33,250 nt of DNA from Planctomycetota bacterium. Its GTDB lineage: Bacteria > Planctomycetota > Planctomycetia > Pirellulales > Pirellulaceae. Numbering within the stretch: position 1 is the first letter of the stretch; every line of letters starts with the position of its first letter. Under the pieces are notes generated by a model. It ran no database searches. It saw only the letters and a list, made by a program, of their open reading frames with translations, and was not told the origin of the DNA. Both the position numbers and the translations under genes were made by a program. Below are positions 8,938 through 15,952 of the stretch, one piece after another. Location: the NCBI GenBank assembly GCA_003671195.1, contig QWPJ01000059.1, forward strand, positions 1-33,250, written 5' to 3'.

Positions 8938-9360
8938 ATGTCCCACTTTTCACTTGTTGCCGCGTTCGCCCTATCCGCGATTGTTCCGCTCGCGGCATTT
9001 GCTGACCAACATGAGGATTCGAAAATGAAGAAATGCGCCGAAGTCTGTGCCGCTTGCCAAGTCGAGTGCGATAGCTGTTTCGATCATTGCCTGAAAATGC
9101 TTTCGGAAGGGAAAAAGGAGCATCAGGCAACCGCTAGAATGTGCGCTGACTGCGCCGAGTGCTGCAAAACATGCGCGACACTGTGTGCCCGCAACAGTCC
9201 CTTAGCTAAGCCTATGCTCGAATGTTGCGCCAAGTGTTGTGAAGAGTGTGCGGCTGCGTGTGAAAAATTTCCCGATGATGAACATATGGCCGCATGTGCT
9301 AAATCCTGCCGAGAGTGCGCGAAGGAATGTCGCGACATGCTCAAGCAAGTTCAGAAATGA
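8938..9360 (+). CDS. Exported Csp1-like four-helix-bundle copper storage protein
   Basis: The start is the ATG at 8938 (140 residues): GAGG lies seven bases upstream and a signal peptide follows (LVAAFALSAIVPLAAFA|DQ). The frame stays open far upstream, but that part is antisense to the Cys-rich gene at 8214-8555. The mature domain has 22 Cys spaced every three or four residues along four predicted helices (CAEVCAACQVECDSC; CADCAECCKTCATLC; CCAKCCEECAAAC; CAKSCRECAKEC). This is the DUF326/Csp pattern in which Cys line the core of a helix bundle and hold many Cu(I) ions. Csp1 proteins are exported and Csp3 cytoplasmic; the signal peptide points to Csp1. In Methylosinus Csp1 feeds methane oxidation; no such genes are here, so detoxifying storage is more likely. 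Confidence 0.85.
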   Translation: MSHFSLVAAFALSAIVPLAAFADQHEDSKMKKCAEVCAACQVECDSCFDHCLKMLSEGKKEHQATARMCADCAECCKTCATLCARNSPLAKPMLECCAKCCEECAAACEKFPDDEHMAACAKSCRECAKECRDMLKQVQK

Positions 9361-9401
9361 TTGCATAGCAACAACCGGGAAGTAAAAGGAAGAGTCTGTT
9401 G

Positions 9402-9432
9402 TTTCGGGCCGCGCTTCAGGCGCGGCTCGAAA
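9402..9432. terminator. Strong bidirectional hairpin between convergent csp-like and copA genes
   Basis: A 13-bp stem (TTTCGGGCCGCGC / GCGCGGCTCGAAA), with one pair that is a G-U wobble in the plus transcript, and a five-base loop. It is very GC-rich and lies in the 78-base gap between convergent stops. It lacks a T-run but is placed to end both transcripts. Confidence 0.55.
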
Positions 9433-9438
9433 CCGAAC

Positions 9439-11700
9439 TCATCGCCACGACCTTAATCGCAATGCGTTTGTCACGACAAAGAAGCTAGAGAGACTCATCG
9501 CCAGACCTGCCGCTATCGGTGACAGACTCAGACCTGTCATGGGTTTAAGCAGGCCGGTTGCAATGGGAATAAGCAAAACGTTGTAGCCAAACGCCCAGCC
9601 CAGATTCTGCTTGATGTTCAACATCACGGCCTTCGACAAGCTTATCGCACGCGGAATATTTTGAATGTCGCCAGACATGGCGATCACGTCGGCGCTCTCG
9701 ATCGCAAGGTCTGTTCCTGTGCCCATCGCGATGCCGACATCGGCGATCGTTAGTGCAGGAGCATCGTTCAAGCCGTCGCCCACGAAAGCCACACGCCGTC
9801 CGTCTCGCTTGAGCGTGTATACCACGTCAGCCTTGTCATTCGGACGTACTTCCGCATAGACCATCGTTGCTGGTATTCCGCAGCGATCTGCAATGGATAA
9901 CGCGGTTCGCTCATTGTCCCCTGAGATGAGCGCCACTTCGTAGCCCGATTGTTTTAGATGCTCCACTGCGCTTTGCGTCGATGGTTTGATCGGATCTGAC
10001 ACGATCATGATCGCGGCGAGCGAACCATCGACGGCCGCGAAAAAGTATCCGCTCCCCTCGGACATTGCATCAGCTACTTGTGCATCAAACGACGATGTTT
10101 CGATGCGGCGTTCTCGCATCATCTTTTCCGAGCCGATGATTATCGCGTGACCGTTGGATAATTCGGCTTCAACTCCCGCGCCTGCAATGGCGTTAAAGCT
10201 GGTTACGGTAAGAGGCGACTTGGGCCCTTTGGCAGCGGCATCCACAATAGCCGTGGCCAAAGGGTGCTCCGATCGCTGTTCTACGAGAGCCAGTTGGGCC
10301 AGCAAGTCGTCACTCGAGAACGGTGGCAATACGTGGAATAGCGAGAGGTGCGGTTTTCCAACCGTCAGCGTTCCGGTTTTATCAAAAGCGATCAATGCAA
10401 CTTGGCTCAAAGACTCGATCGCATCCGTCGAGCGAAACAGAATCCCTTGTTGCGCCGCCTTGCCCGTACCCACCATCACACTCGTAGGAACCGCGAGTCC
10501 CATTGCACATGGGCAAGCAATAATGAGTACAGCGACCGCATGGATGAGTGCTTGATCGATTGAGCCGCCAGGCATTACGAAAAGCCATGCGAGGGCAGTA
10601 AGCAATGCGATCAACAACACCACGGGTACAAAGTACGCGACGACTCGATCAGCAATGCCTTGAATGCGCGGCTTGGAAGCCTGCGCAGATTCAACGAACG
10701 CCACGATCTTCGCTAAAGTCGTGTCGGCTCCGATGGCAGTGGCTCGAAACTGAATACTTCCGCTGCCGTTGATCGTACCTGCCACCACTTCGTCCCCCGC
10801 TTCCTTGGCCACTGGTACGCTCTCACCAGTCACCATGCTCTCATCGATATAGGTAGAGCCACTAACGACCACACCGTCCACTGCGATGGCAGATCCAGGG
10901 CGGACTTCAACAACATCATTAAGGACAACAGCCTCCGCAGGAATGGTTACCGCTTCACCGTTGCGTATAACTGTGGCCATTTTCGGTACCAGTTTTAGCA
11001 GTACCTTCATTGCGTCAGACGCTTGATGCCTGGACTTCGTTTCAAGGAATTTGCCTAACAAGATCAGTGTGATCACCACTGCTGACGCTTCAAAGTAGAC
11101 ATGACGCGATTGCGGAGGAATCCACTGGGGAAAAACCGTGACAACAGTGCTGTAGAGGAAAGCGGCCATCGTCCCCAGAAGAATCAGCGAATTCATATCG
11201 GGAGATGTTGAAAAGAGGCTCTTTGCGCCTAGTCGAAGGAAGCGTCCGCCAAACCAGAATTGAACAGGAATGGCCAAGCCGAACATGACCCAATTCCACT
11301 GCTCCATCGACAACCAGGACATCATCAAACTCATGACTCCGTCGGACAACATGGGAGCCATCGCAAGCACAACGATCGGTAGTGCAAAGATCGCTGCTCC
11401 GACGAACAAATGCCACAATCGCTGAGCTTCTAAATCGTTGTCCTCAATCGAACCCGCGTTTCGCACCGTGGAGAGCTCAACTGGCTCATAACCCAGCTTT
11501 GTAATCGCAAGTTGGATCGTTTCGAGTTCGCCAGCTTGTGGGAAATGGTCGAACTCGACCGCCGCACGCTCCGTCGCGAGGTTGACTGAAGCGCTGGTCA
11601 CTGATGGGATCTTGCGCAGTCCATTTTCGACGCGTCGGACACACGCAGCGCAGGTCATGCCCTTGACGCCAATCTCGACCGTCTGGTCAGCATTCATCAT
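9439..11700 (-). CDS. copA: Copper-exporting P1B-type ATPase CopA
   Basis: This 753-residue protein has one N-terminal HMA domain with GMTCAAC (Cys17, Cys20) and eight expected membrane helices. It has the transmembrane CPC motif (396-398) of P1B-1 copper pumps, the phosphorylation motif DKTGT (Asp440), the SEHP motif and the hinge GDGLNDAP. It should move Cu(I) from the cytoplasm to the periplasm using ATP. The start is a Met-Met pair with GAGGAG just upstream. Length and motif order are normal for CopA. A CopZ-like chaperone gene lies 45 bases upstream on the same strand, so the pair is probably one operon read from the 11965-12189 region. No CueR or CsoR gene is in the window. Confidence 0.95.
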   Translation of the reverse strand: MMNADQTVEIGVKGMTCAACVRRVENGLRKIPSVTSASVNLATERAAVEFDHFPQAGELETIQLAITKLGYEPVELSTVRNAGSIEDNDLEAQRLWHLFVGAAIFALPIVVLAMAPMLSDGVMSLMMSWLSMEQWNWVMFGLAIPVQFWFGGRFLRLGAKSLFSTSPDMNSLILLGTMAAFLYSTVVTVFPQWIPPQSRHVYFEASAVVITLILLGKFLETKSRHQASDAMKVLLKLVPKMATVIRNGEAVTIPAEAVVLNDVVEVRPGSAIAVDGVVVSGSTYIDESMVTGESVPVAKEAGDEVVAGTINGSGSIQFRATAIGADTTLAKIVAFVESAQASKPRIQGIADRVVAYFVPVVLLIALLTALAWLFVMPGGSIDQALIHAVAVLIIACPCAMGLAVPTSVMVGTGKAAQQGILFRSTDAIESLSQVALIAFDKTGTLTVGKPHLSLFHVLPPFSSDDLLAQLALVEQRSEHPLATAIVDAAAKGPKSPLTVTSFNAIAGAGVEAELSNGHAIIIGSEKMMRERRIETSSFDAQVADAMSEGSGYFFAAVDGSLAAIMIVSDPIKPSTQSAVEHLKQSGYEVALISGDNERTALSIADRCGIPATMVYAEVRPNDKADVVYTLKRDGRRVAFVGDGLNDAPALTIADVGIAMGTGTDLAIESADVIAMSGDIQNIPRAISLSKAVMLNIKQNLGWAFGYNVLLIPIATGLLKPMTGLSLSPIAAGLAMSLSSFFVVTNALRLRSWR

Positions 11701-11745
11701 TATCGATCTCCTCGTCTAAGAGGCCCACCACTTGGCTGGAGGTTG

Positions 11746-11964
11746 CTAACTAGAGGCTACTGCTTCATAGCCGGCTTCTTCGACGGAAGCCATTATTGAT
11801 TTGTCGACGAATTGCCCCTCGACAACTGCTTTTCCTGCTTTCAAATCAACCTGGGCAGCGGTTACGCCATCGGTGGCTCGGATGGCTGACTCAACCGCTG
11901 ATTTACAGTGGCCGCAGGTCATGCCAGTGATCTGGAAGGCCTGTTTACGTGGTTCTTGGTTCAT
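11746..11964 (-). CDS. copZ: HMA-domain copper chaperone CopZ
   Basis: This 72-residue single HMA domain has a ferredoxin-like beta-alpha-beta pattern, binding motif GMTCGHC (Cys16, Cys19 region) and the usual GYEA close. It has no signal peptide, so it is cytoplasmic. It would carry Cu(I) to the HMA domain of the CopA encoded immediately downstream. The GHC variant of the binding loop is common in chaperone-type HMA proteins. Confidence 0.9.
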   Translation of the reverse strand: MNQEPRKQAFQITGMTCGHCKSAVESAIRATDGVTAAQVDLKAGKAVVEGQFVDKSIMASVEEAGYEAVASS

Positions 11965-12189
11965 TTTTGCGTCTCTTATTGGCGTAGAGGTGAAGTGGCC
12001 GTATCGCTAGGTTGGATGCCGGCACGGCACCGATTCTTCAGGTAGAATGGTCCTGTTCGCGGGGGAATCTGCCGGCACTTCGACTCGCGGAGCCAAAATC
12101 GGAAAAAAATCGGAAATTCCGTGAAGGAACGCGGCTTGAGGTCCATCCAAAGCACGTAAGCCTCGAAATTTGAAGCAAAAGCACGAGTC
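11965..12189. promoter_or_regulatory. Divergent control region of copZ-copA and the Cys-rich gene, with two dyads
   Basis: Two small dyads stand out. The first is ATTCT-TCAGGT-AGAAT (12033-12048), extended by ACC / GGT with one offset base; it lies about 70 bases from the copZ start and looks like an operator. The second is CGGAA-A-TTCCG (12111-12121), preceded by a direct repeat of ATCGGAAA. Either could bind a metal regulator; neither matches the usual CueR box (ACCTTCC...GGAAGGT) exactly. Confidence 0.3.
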
Positions 12190-12660
12190 ATGTCATCACT
12201 TACCCTCCATATCGTTTTGCTGTTCGCGGTTGCGTACAGTCAAATCTTTGGCGGAGTTTCGTGTTGCTGCCTCTCGCGAACGATCATTGCAAGTCTGGCG
12301 ACTGCGCAAGTGGCTACGCCAGCCAGCGCTGATCACGCGATGCCAAACGCGTCCCTAGCGCCAAACTGCCCCAAATGTGCTGCTGCCCAAGCATCCGGTG
12401 CGAGAAGTGTGAATTCCGAGGGACTTCGAACTTCCAGCGTTGCGGGGAGCAACGAATGCCAATGCGCGAAAGCTATTTCTAGCGCTACTGCTCAGCACGA
12501 ACCTCGATCTGCGTCCATTGCTGTGCAGTATATCGCGACTAGCCTCGCGACTTGGGACGTCATCCCTCGTGCGCAACGGATTGTGTTTCAAAGACATGAA
12601 GTTCCAATTCCCTTCGAGGGTTGTTCCTGGCAGTCGATCGCCTGTGTTTGGAAGAAATGA
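12190..12660 (+). CDS. Cys-rich exported protein, unknown function
   Basis: This 156-residue protein has a signal peptide (LHIVLLFAVAYSQIFGGVSC) followed by a CCC triplet, NCPKCAAA, NECQCAK, and two late Cys (GCSWQSIAC). The CPxC and CxC pairs after a signal peptide fit the general pattern of the exported Cys-rich proteins at 64-510 and 758-1153, but similarity is weak and may be compositional. No family is recognised. It is divergent from copZ-copA and 103 bases upstream of a second small exported Cys peptide. Role in periplasmic metal binding is inferred. Confidence 0.6.
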   Translation: MSSLTLHIVLLFAVAYSQIFGGVSCCCLSRTIIASLATAQVATPASADHAMPNASLAPNCPKCAAAQASGARSVNSEGLRTSSVAGSNECQCAKAISSATAQHEPRSASIAVQYIATSLATWDVIPRAQRIVFQRHEVPIPFEGCSWQSIACVWKK

Positions 12661-12669
12661 GAAGACCGA

Positions 12670-12724
12670 CAATCCGATAGCTTCGGGATTGTTGACTGGC
12701 TGTGTGCTTAACTTCAGGCACACA
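12670..12724 (+). repeat. Two successive inverted repeats in the leader of the small Cys peptide
   Basis: CAATCC / GGATTG (12670-12675 and 12686-12691, 10-base loop) is followed at once by TGTGTGC / GCACACA (12701-12707 and 12718-12724, 10-base loop), then a T5 tract at 12733-12737. They could end the upstream transcript or form leader structure for the peptide gene at 12764. Confidence 0.35.
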
Positions 12725-12763
12725 CCACTGGCTTTTTAGTTTCTTATACAAAATAGGTGAATC

Positions 12764-12937
12764 ATGTTGACAAAACTCGCTCTTTTGAGCGTTCTCGCTC
12801 TTTCCGCAGTTTCCTACTCGGTAAATGGAAGTCAGCAAAGCACGAATGCAGCGTCTGAGGCCTCCGTTAGCGAAGCTTCCTGCTGCATGAAAAATGCTTA
12901 CTGCTGTGCTGTAGATCAACCTTGCTGCCTTCGCTAG
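12764..12937 (+). CDS. 57-residue exported peptide with three Cys-Cys pairs
   Basis: A short gene I found by reading: ATG at 12764 with AGGTGA seven bases upstream, TAG at 12935. The first half is a signal peptide (MLTKLALLSVLALSAVSYS). The short mature part is Ser/Ala-rich and ends with three Cys-Cys pairs (SCCMKNAYCCAVDQPCCLR). No family is recognised. The signal peptide, ribosome site and ordered Cys pairs argue that it is real. A strong intrinsic terminator begins 31 bases after the stop, just before the ECF sigma operon. Likely an exported metal-binding peptide; a leader-peptide role in controlling the sigma operon is a speculative alternative. Confidence 0.65.
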   Translation: MLTKLALLSVLALSAVSYSVNGSQQSTNAASEASVSEASCCMKNAYCCAVDQPCCLR

Positions 12938-12968
12938 ATCGACGACAAGTACGGTCTGAGATTGAGTC

Positions 12969-13009
12969 CTGCTCGAAGCTTCCGAAGGCTTCGGGCAGTT
13001 TTCTCTTTT
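12969..13009 (+). terminator. Intrinsic terminator upstream of the ECF sigma gene
   Basis: An 11-bp stem (CTGCTCGAAGC / GCTTCGGGCAG, one G-U pair) with an 8-base loop is followed by TTTTCTCTTTT. This is the best rho-independent terminator in the window. It lies only 20 bases before the sigma factor start codon, so transcripts from upstream must pass it to express the sigma operon. Confidence 0.75.
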
Positions 13010-13028
13010 CGGCGGGAAGGAGTGAAGA

Positions 13029-13637
13029 ATGATACCAACAGAGTCATCCAATGAGATGAATGGAAAAGCGGAGGATCGTGCATCACCGCTGACTAAAGAA
13101 GAATTGACGCTGTGGATTAGTCGTGCCAGCAACGGACATCGAGAGTCACAAAAGCACATTTACGAGCTATTGGCAGCCAGGTGCTATCGAGTCATTCGAA
13201 AGATTGTTGGCGATAGTCATGCTGACGACGTGATGCAGGACTTCGTTATCCACTTGTTTTCGAGGCTTAGTCAGTTTCGTTTCGAATCGACGCTCGAAAC
13301 ATGGGCGCACCGCATGGCTGTGAATCAAAGCTTGCAGTACCTGCGAAAAATGAAACGGGAAGAACAGCGCATTCAAAAAGTCGCGGAGGCTGGAGAAGTG
13401 TCTTTAGATTTTAATCAAAAGATTCAAGCAGACGAAGATATCGAGGTTCTTGAGTTGGCTATGCAGCAAATCACGGGTGAGCAGCGAGCGATTTTGCACA
13501 TGAAAGAAGTCGAAGGGCTTGGATACTCAGCGATCGCAAGCGTTCTGGGCATACCCGAAGGTACCGTTGGTTCACGACTAAACAAGGCTAGAAACGAATT
13601 GAGGACTTCTCTGATCCACTTGGGCTGGGAGGCATAA
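13029..13637 (+). CDS. ECF-type RNA polymerase sigma factor
   Basis: This 202-residue protein has sigma region 2 (about 45-112, with the DDVMQDFVIHLFSRLSQF polymerase-binding stretch) and region 4 (about 142-195, with the helix-turn-helix GLGYSAIASVLGIPEGTVGSRLNKAR). A good AGGAG site lies before the ATG; Met10 is an alternative start. There is no Cys-rich C-terminal tail as in the copper-responsive CorE sigma factors of myxobacteria, so sensing is probably done by the anti-sigma factor, whose gene starts two bases after this stop. It is followed by metal-handling genes in the same direction, so copper or another metal is the likely signal. The target promoter is not identified. Confidence 0.9.
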   Translation: MIPTESSNEMNGKAEDRASPLTKEELTLWISRASNGHRESQKHIYELLAARCYRVIRKIVGDSHADDVMQDFVIHLFSRLSQFRFESTLETWAHRMAVNQSLQYLRKMKREEQRIQKVAEAGEVSLDFNQKIQADEDIEVLELAMQQITGEQRAILHMKEVEGLGYSAIASVLGIPEGTVGSRLNKARNELRTSLIHLGWEA

Positions 13638-13639
13638 GA

Positions 13640-14479
13640 ATGAATTGCGATATGGTTGCAGAGCACTTGTCGGCGTACATCGACCAAGAGCTCGACACCG
13701 CGGCTTGTCTCCAACTGGAGGAGCATGTTGAGCAATGCGATGCATGCCGTGGGCTGATGTCTGAATACCGCTCGATGGGCGTATTGATGCGACGTTCGGA
13801 GCGGATAGTCGATACGGAAGCAGTATGGGAACAAGTTTCTCGCAAACTTGAATCTCCTGTTGTGACACTTGCTTCGACAGAATTCCAATGGAGGGATTGG
13901 GCCAAGCGTTATGGCACTTCTATTTTGGCCGCGGCTGCTGGTGTTCTTATCCTGGTTTCGGCACTGCGCTATGCTGCGCCCGATAATCACGACACCGCTA
14001 ATGCGTTGCACGATCATGCTGCCATGGCTGTAGATTTTGCCGAGGTATTCCGCTCAGCCAGAACGGAACCTCAGATCGCCTTGTCCAAACTGAGCGAGAA
14101 GTACGACGGCCGTGAACTAGGTACCGAAGAAGCTACGAAATATCTTGGTTATCAGCCGGCATTATTCAAGAGTGTTCCCGAGGGGTTCACACGTGTGTCA
14201 ACACACGTTTTGAACATGCCATGCTGCAAATGCTCGGCAACCATTTGTGAGCGAAGCGACGGCACATCACTGATTGTTTTTGAACACAGAGATGAGCAAC
14301 CTGTCTGGTTTGGCGACTCCCCGTCAATTGAGACGCAGTGCGCGGGCATGCCTTGCAAGATTATTGAGTCAGCTGGGCAACTAGCCGTTAGCTGGAGAAA
14401 TCAAGATCGGCAAATGACGATCGTCGGCGCAGATGATCTGACTGAAGTGAATCACTGGGTAGCATCTCTGAAGTTGTAA
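13640..14479 (+). CDS. zf-HC2 anti-sigma factor with exported Cys-cluster sensor domain
   Basis: This 279-residue protein starts with a cytoplasmic zinc-binding anti-sigma domain (His29-x3-Cys33-x2-Cys36 of the zf-HC2 type) that should hold the ECF sigma factor. One transmembrane helix (about 93-111) leads to an exported domain (112-279). That domain resembles DUF4367/MucB-like folds in its YLGYQPALFKSVPEGF opening and its end (MTIVGADDLTEVNHWVASLKL, split here only by position). It also carries CCKCSATIC (Cys195, 196, 198, 203) and CAGMPC (Cys234, 239). Six exported Cys are unusual for this fold and suggest direct metal or thiol-redox sensing. The gene is separated from the sigma gene by two bases, with GGAGG just before its start. 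Confidence 0.85.
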   Translation: MNCDMVAEHLSAYIDQELDTAACLQLEEHVEQCDACRGLMSEYRSMGVLMRRSERIVDTEAVWEQVSRKLESPVVTLASTEFQWRDWAKRYGTSILAAAAGVLILVSALRYAAPDNHDTANALHDHAAMAVDFAEVFRSARTEPQIALSKLSEKYDGRELGTEEATKYLGYQPALFKSVPEGFTRVSTHVLNMPCCKCSATICERSDGTSLIVFEHRDEQPVWFGDSPSIETQCAGMPCKIIESAGQLAVSWRNQDRQMTIVGADDLTEVNHWVASLKL

Positions 14480-14540
14480 GTTCCACTTCGATGAATTCGC
14501 TATCCCTTTCCAACTCCCTTGTTCCATAGAGGACCAAACC

Positions 14541-15005
14541 ATGATCAAGAACAGTATTCTCGCTCTCCTTTTCGTTTTCACTGCGGCAGCATCAAGTTAT
14601 GCGCAAACAGCAAAAGACGAAACGTCTGAGCAACGTCGCGAGCGTCTGCGGATAGCTGTGCAAGCGATATGTCCAGTGTCGGGCGAGTCCCTCACTGACC
14701 ATGCCAAGCCGGTCAAGATGACGAATCCAGAAACCAAAGAGGTGCTTTATGTCTGTTGTGAAGCATGCCTAGAGGCGAAGCCGGATGCCAAGCACATTGA
14801 AAAGATCCGAACCAACTTCGCCAAAGCCCAAGGACACTGCTTGGTGATGACGGACAATGAAATCTCTGCCGATTCGAAGCACGGTATTGTCGATGGGCAC
14901 TTTGTATACGTCTGTTGCCCGCCATGTGTAAAGAAGATGAAGGCCGAACCAGCCAAGTTCTTGTCCAAGCTTGATGACCTTTACGAAGCGTCGCTCAAGA
15001 AGTAA
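14541..15005 (+). CDS. Exported protein with two CPxSG...CCxxC metal modules (YHS/TRASH-like)
   Basis: This 154-residue protein has a signal peptide (MIKNSILALLFVFTAAASSYA|Q) and two similar modules. The first has ICPVSG (Cys44) and VLYVCCEAC (Cys72, 73, 76). The second has GHCLVM (Cys100) and FVYVCCPPC (Cys125, 126, 129). The pattern of a first Cys, a beta hairpin and a final CCxxC recalls the YHS/TRASH class of small metal-binding domains; I infer copper binding in the periplasm. A related module ends the lipoprotein encoded next. The gene lies 61 bases after the anti-sigma gene and before the RND pump genes, so it may be an exported metallochaperone or buffer of the efflux system. Confidence 0.72.
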   Translation: MIKNSILALLFVFTAAASSYAQTAKDETSEQRRERLRIAVQAICPVSGESLTDHAKPVKMTNPETKEVLYVCCEACLEAKPDAKHIEKIRTNFAKAQGHCLVMTDNEISADSKHGIVDGHFVYVCCPPCVKKMKAEPAKFLSKLDDLYEASLKK

Positions 15006-15043
15006 CCGTCCGATTCTACTGTTTCAACTGAAGGTGTTTAGAA

Positions 15044-15949
15044 ATGAAAAGATGGAACTTGTGTTGTTTGTTTATTCTGCCCCTAGCGGTGACCACTCTG
15101 GTCTTCCTTAGTGGCTGTAATCCGTCGCAATCGGACGAGACCGCAGATCAGACTGCACCACGCGTTGAGGGTGAAAAGGCTGGCGTTGCAAGCGATGAGA
15201 GATCTGCAACGAACTCAATTGCCGGCGACGCTGACAGTGAACATGGTCATATCCCGGGTGCTCACGGCGGCATCATGATTTCGCTGGGGAGAGACAGTTA
15301 TCACGTGGAAGCGGTCATCGATTCAGCAGGTGCTGTTCGGCTTTACACGCTTGGCAAGGATGAGAGTCGAGTTATCGACGTGGAAAGCCAGACGTTGAAA
15401 GGGTTTGTCAAAGCCGAAGGGGACGCGGATTCCAAACCAATCTCGTTTGAGGCATCTCCACAGGACGGCGACAGCCCTGGGAAGACTTCGCTTTTCATGG
15501 GGCAACTGCCACAGGAGCTGGTGGGGCGCAAGCTGGATGTAACCATTCCAAACATTCGAATCGATGGCGAGCGATTTCGTCTGGGTTTTGTCTCTGGGCA
15601 GGAGAGCCATGATGAATCGTCCGACATGCCGGCTAAGGTCGCTAACGAAGCAGAACGAGAGTTGTATTTGACACCGGGCGGTCGGTACACCGTTGCGGAC
15701 ATCGAAGCCAATGGCAATATGACGGCTTCGCAAAAGTTCAAAGGGATGAAGTCGGAACATGACATGAAGCCAGAAGTCGGCGACATGCTGTGTCCTATCT
15801 CGGGAACAAAAGCGAATTCCAAATTTACGTGGATTATCGATGGTAAGCCTTACGAGTTCTGCTGCCCTCCGTGCGTCGACGAATTTTTGGCTTCCGCAAA
15901 AGAGTCAACGGACCCGCTGCCTGATCCAGATAGTTTCATCAAGAAGTAG
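15044..15949 (+). CDS. Lipoprotein with HGH motif and C-terminal CPISG...CCPPC module
   Basis: This 301-residue lipoprotein has a lipobox ending at Cys25 (VFLSGC), an acidic linker, then a domain opening with EHGHIPGAHGG (His67, 69, 74). A beta-rich middle region resembles the small domains often found with RND metal pumps in planctomycetes. The C-terminal module has LCPISG (Cys250) and YEFCCPPC (Cys273, 274, 277), matching the two modules in the preceding protein. It would be membrane-anchored in the periplasm and could pass metal to the adaptor, whose gene begins three bases after this stop. Family name not certain. Confidence 0.72.
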   Translation: MKRWNLCCLFILPLAVTTLVFLSGCNPSQSDETADQTAPRVEGEKAGVASDERSATNSIAGDADSEHGHIPGAHGGIMISLGRDSYHVEAVIDSAGAVRLYTLGKDESRVIDVESQTLKGFVKAEGDADSKPISFEASPQDGDSPGKTSLFMGQLPQELVGRKLDVTIPNIRIDGERFRLGFVSGQESHDESSDMPAKVANEAERELYLTPGGRYTVADIEANGNMTASQKFKGMKSEHDMKPEVGDMLCPISGTKANSKFTWIIDGKPYEFCCPPCVDEFLASAKESTDPLPDPDSFIKK

Positions 15950-15952
15950 GTT

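Noticed and set aside
8214..9360. Methane-oxidation link of the Csp protein
   Set aside because: No methane monooxygenase or related genes are in the window.
12560..13159. 199-residue minus-strand frame over the sigma leader
   Set aside because: It covers the terminator, the small Cys peptide and the sigma start antisense, with no domain or ribosome site.
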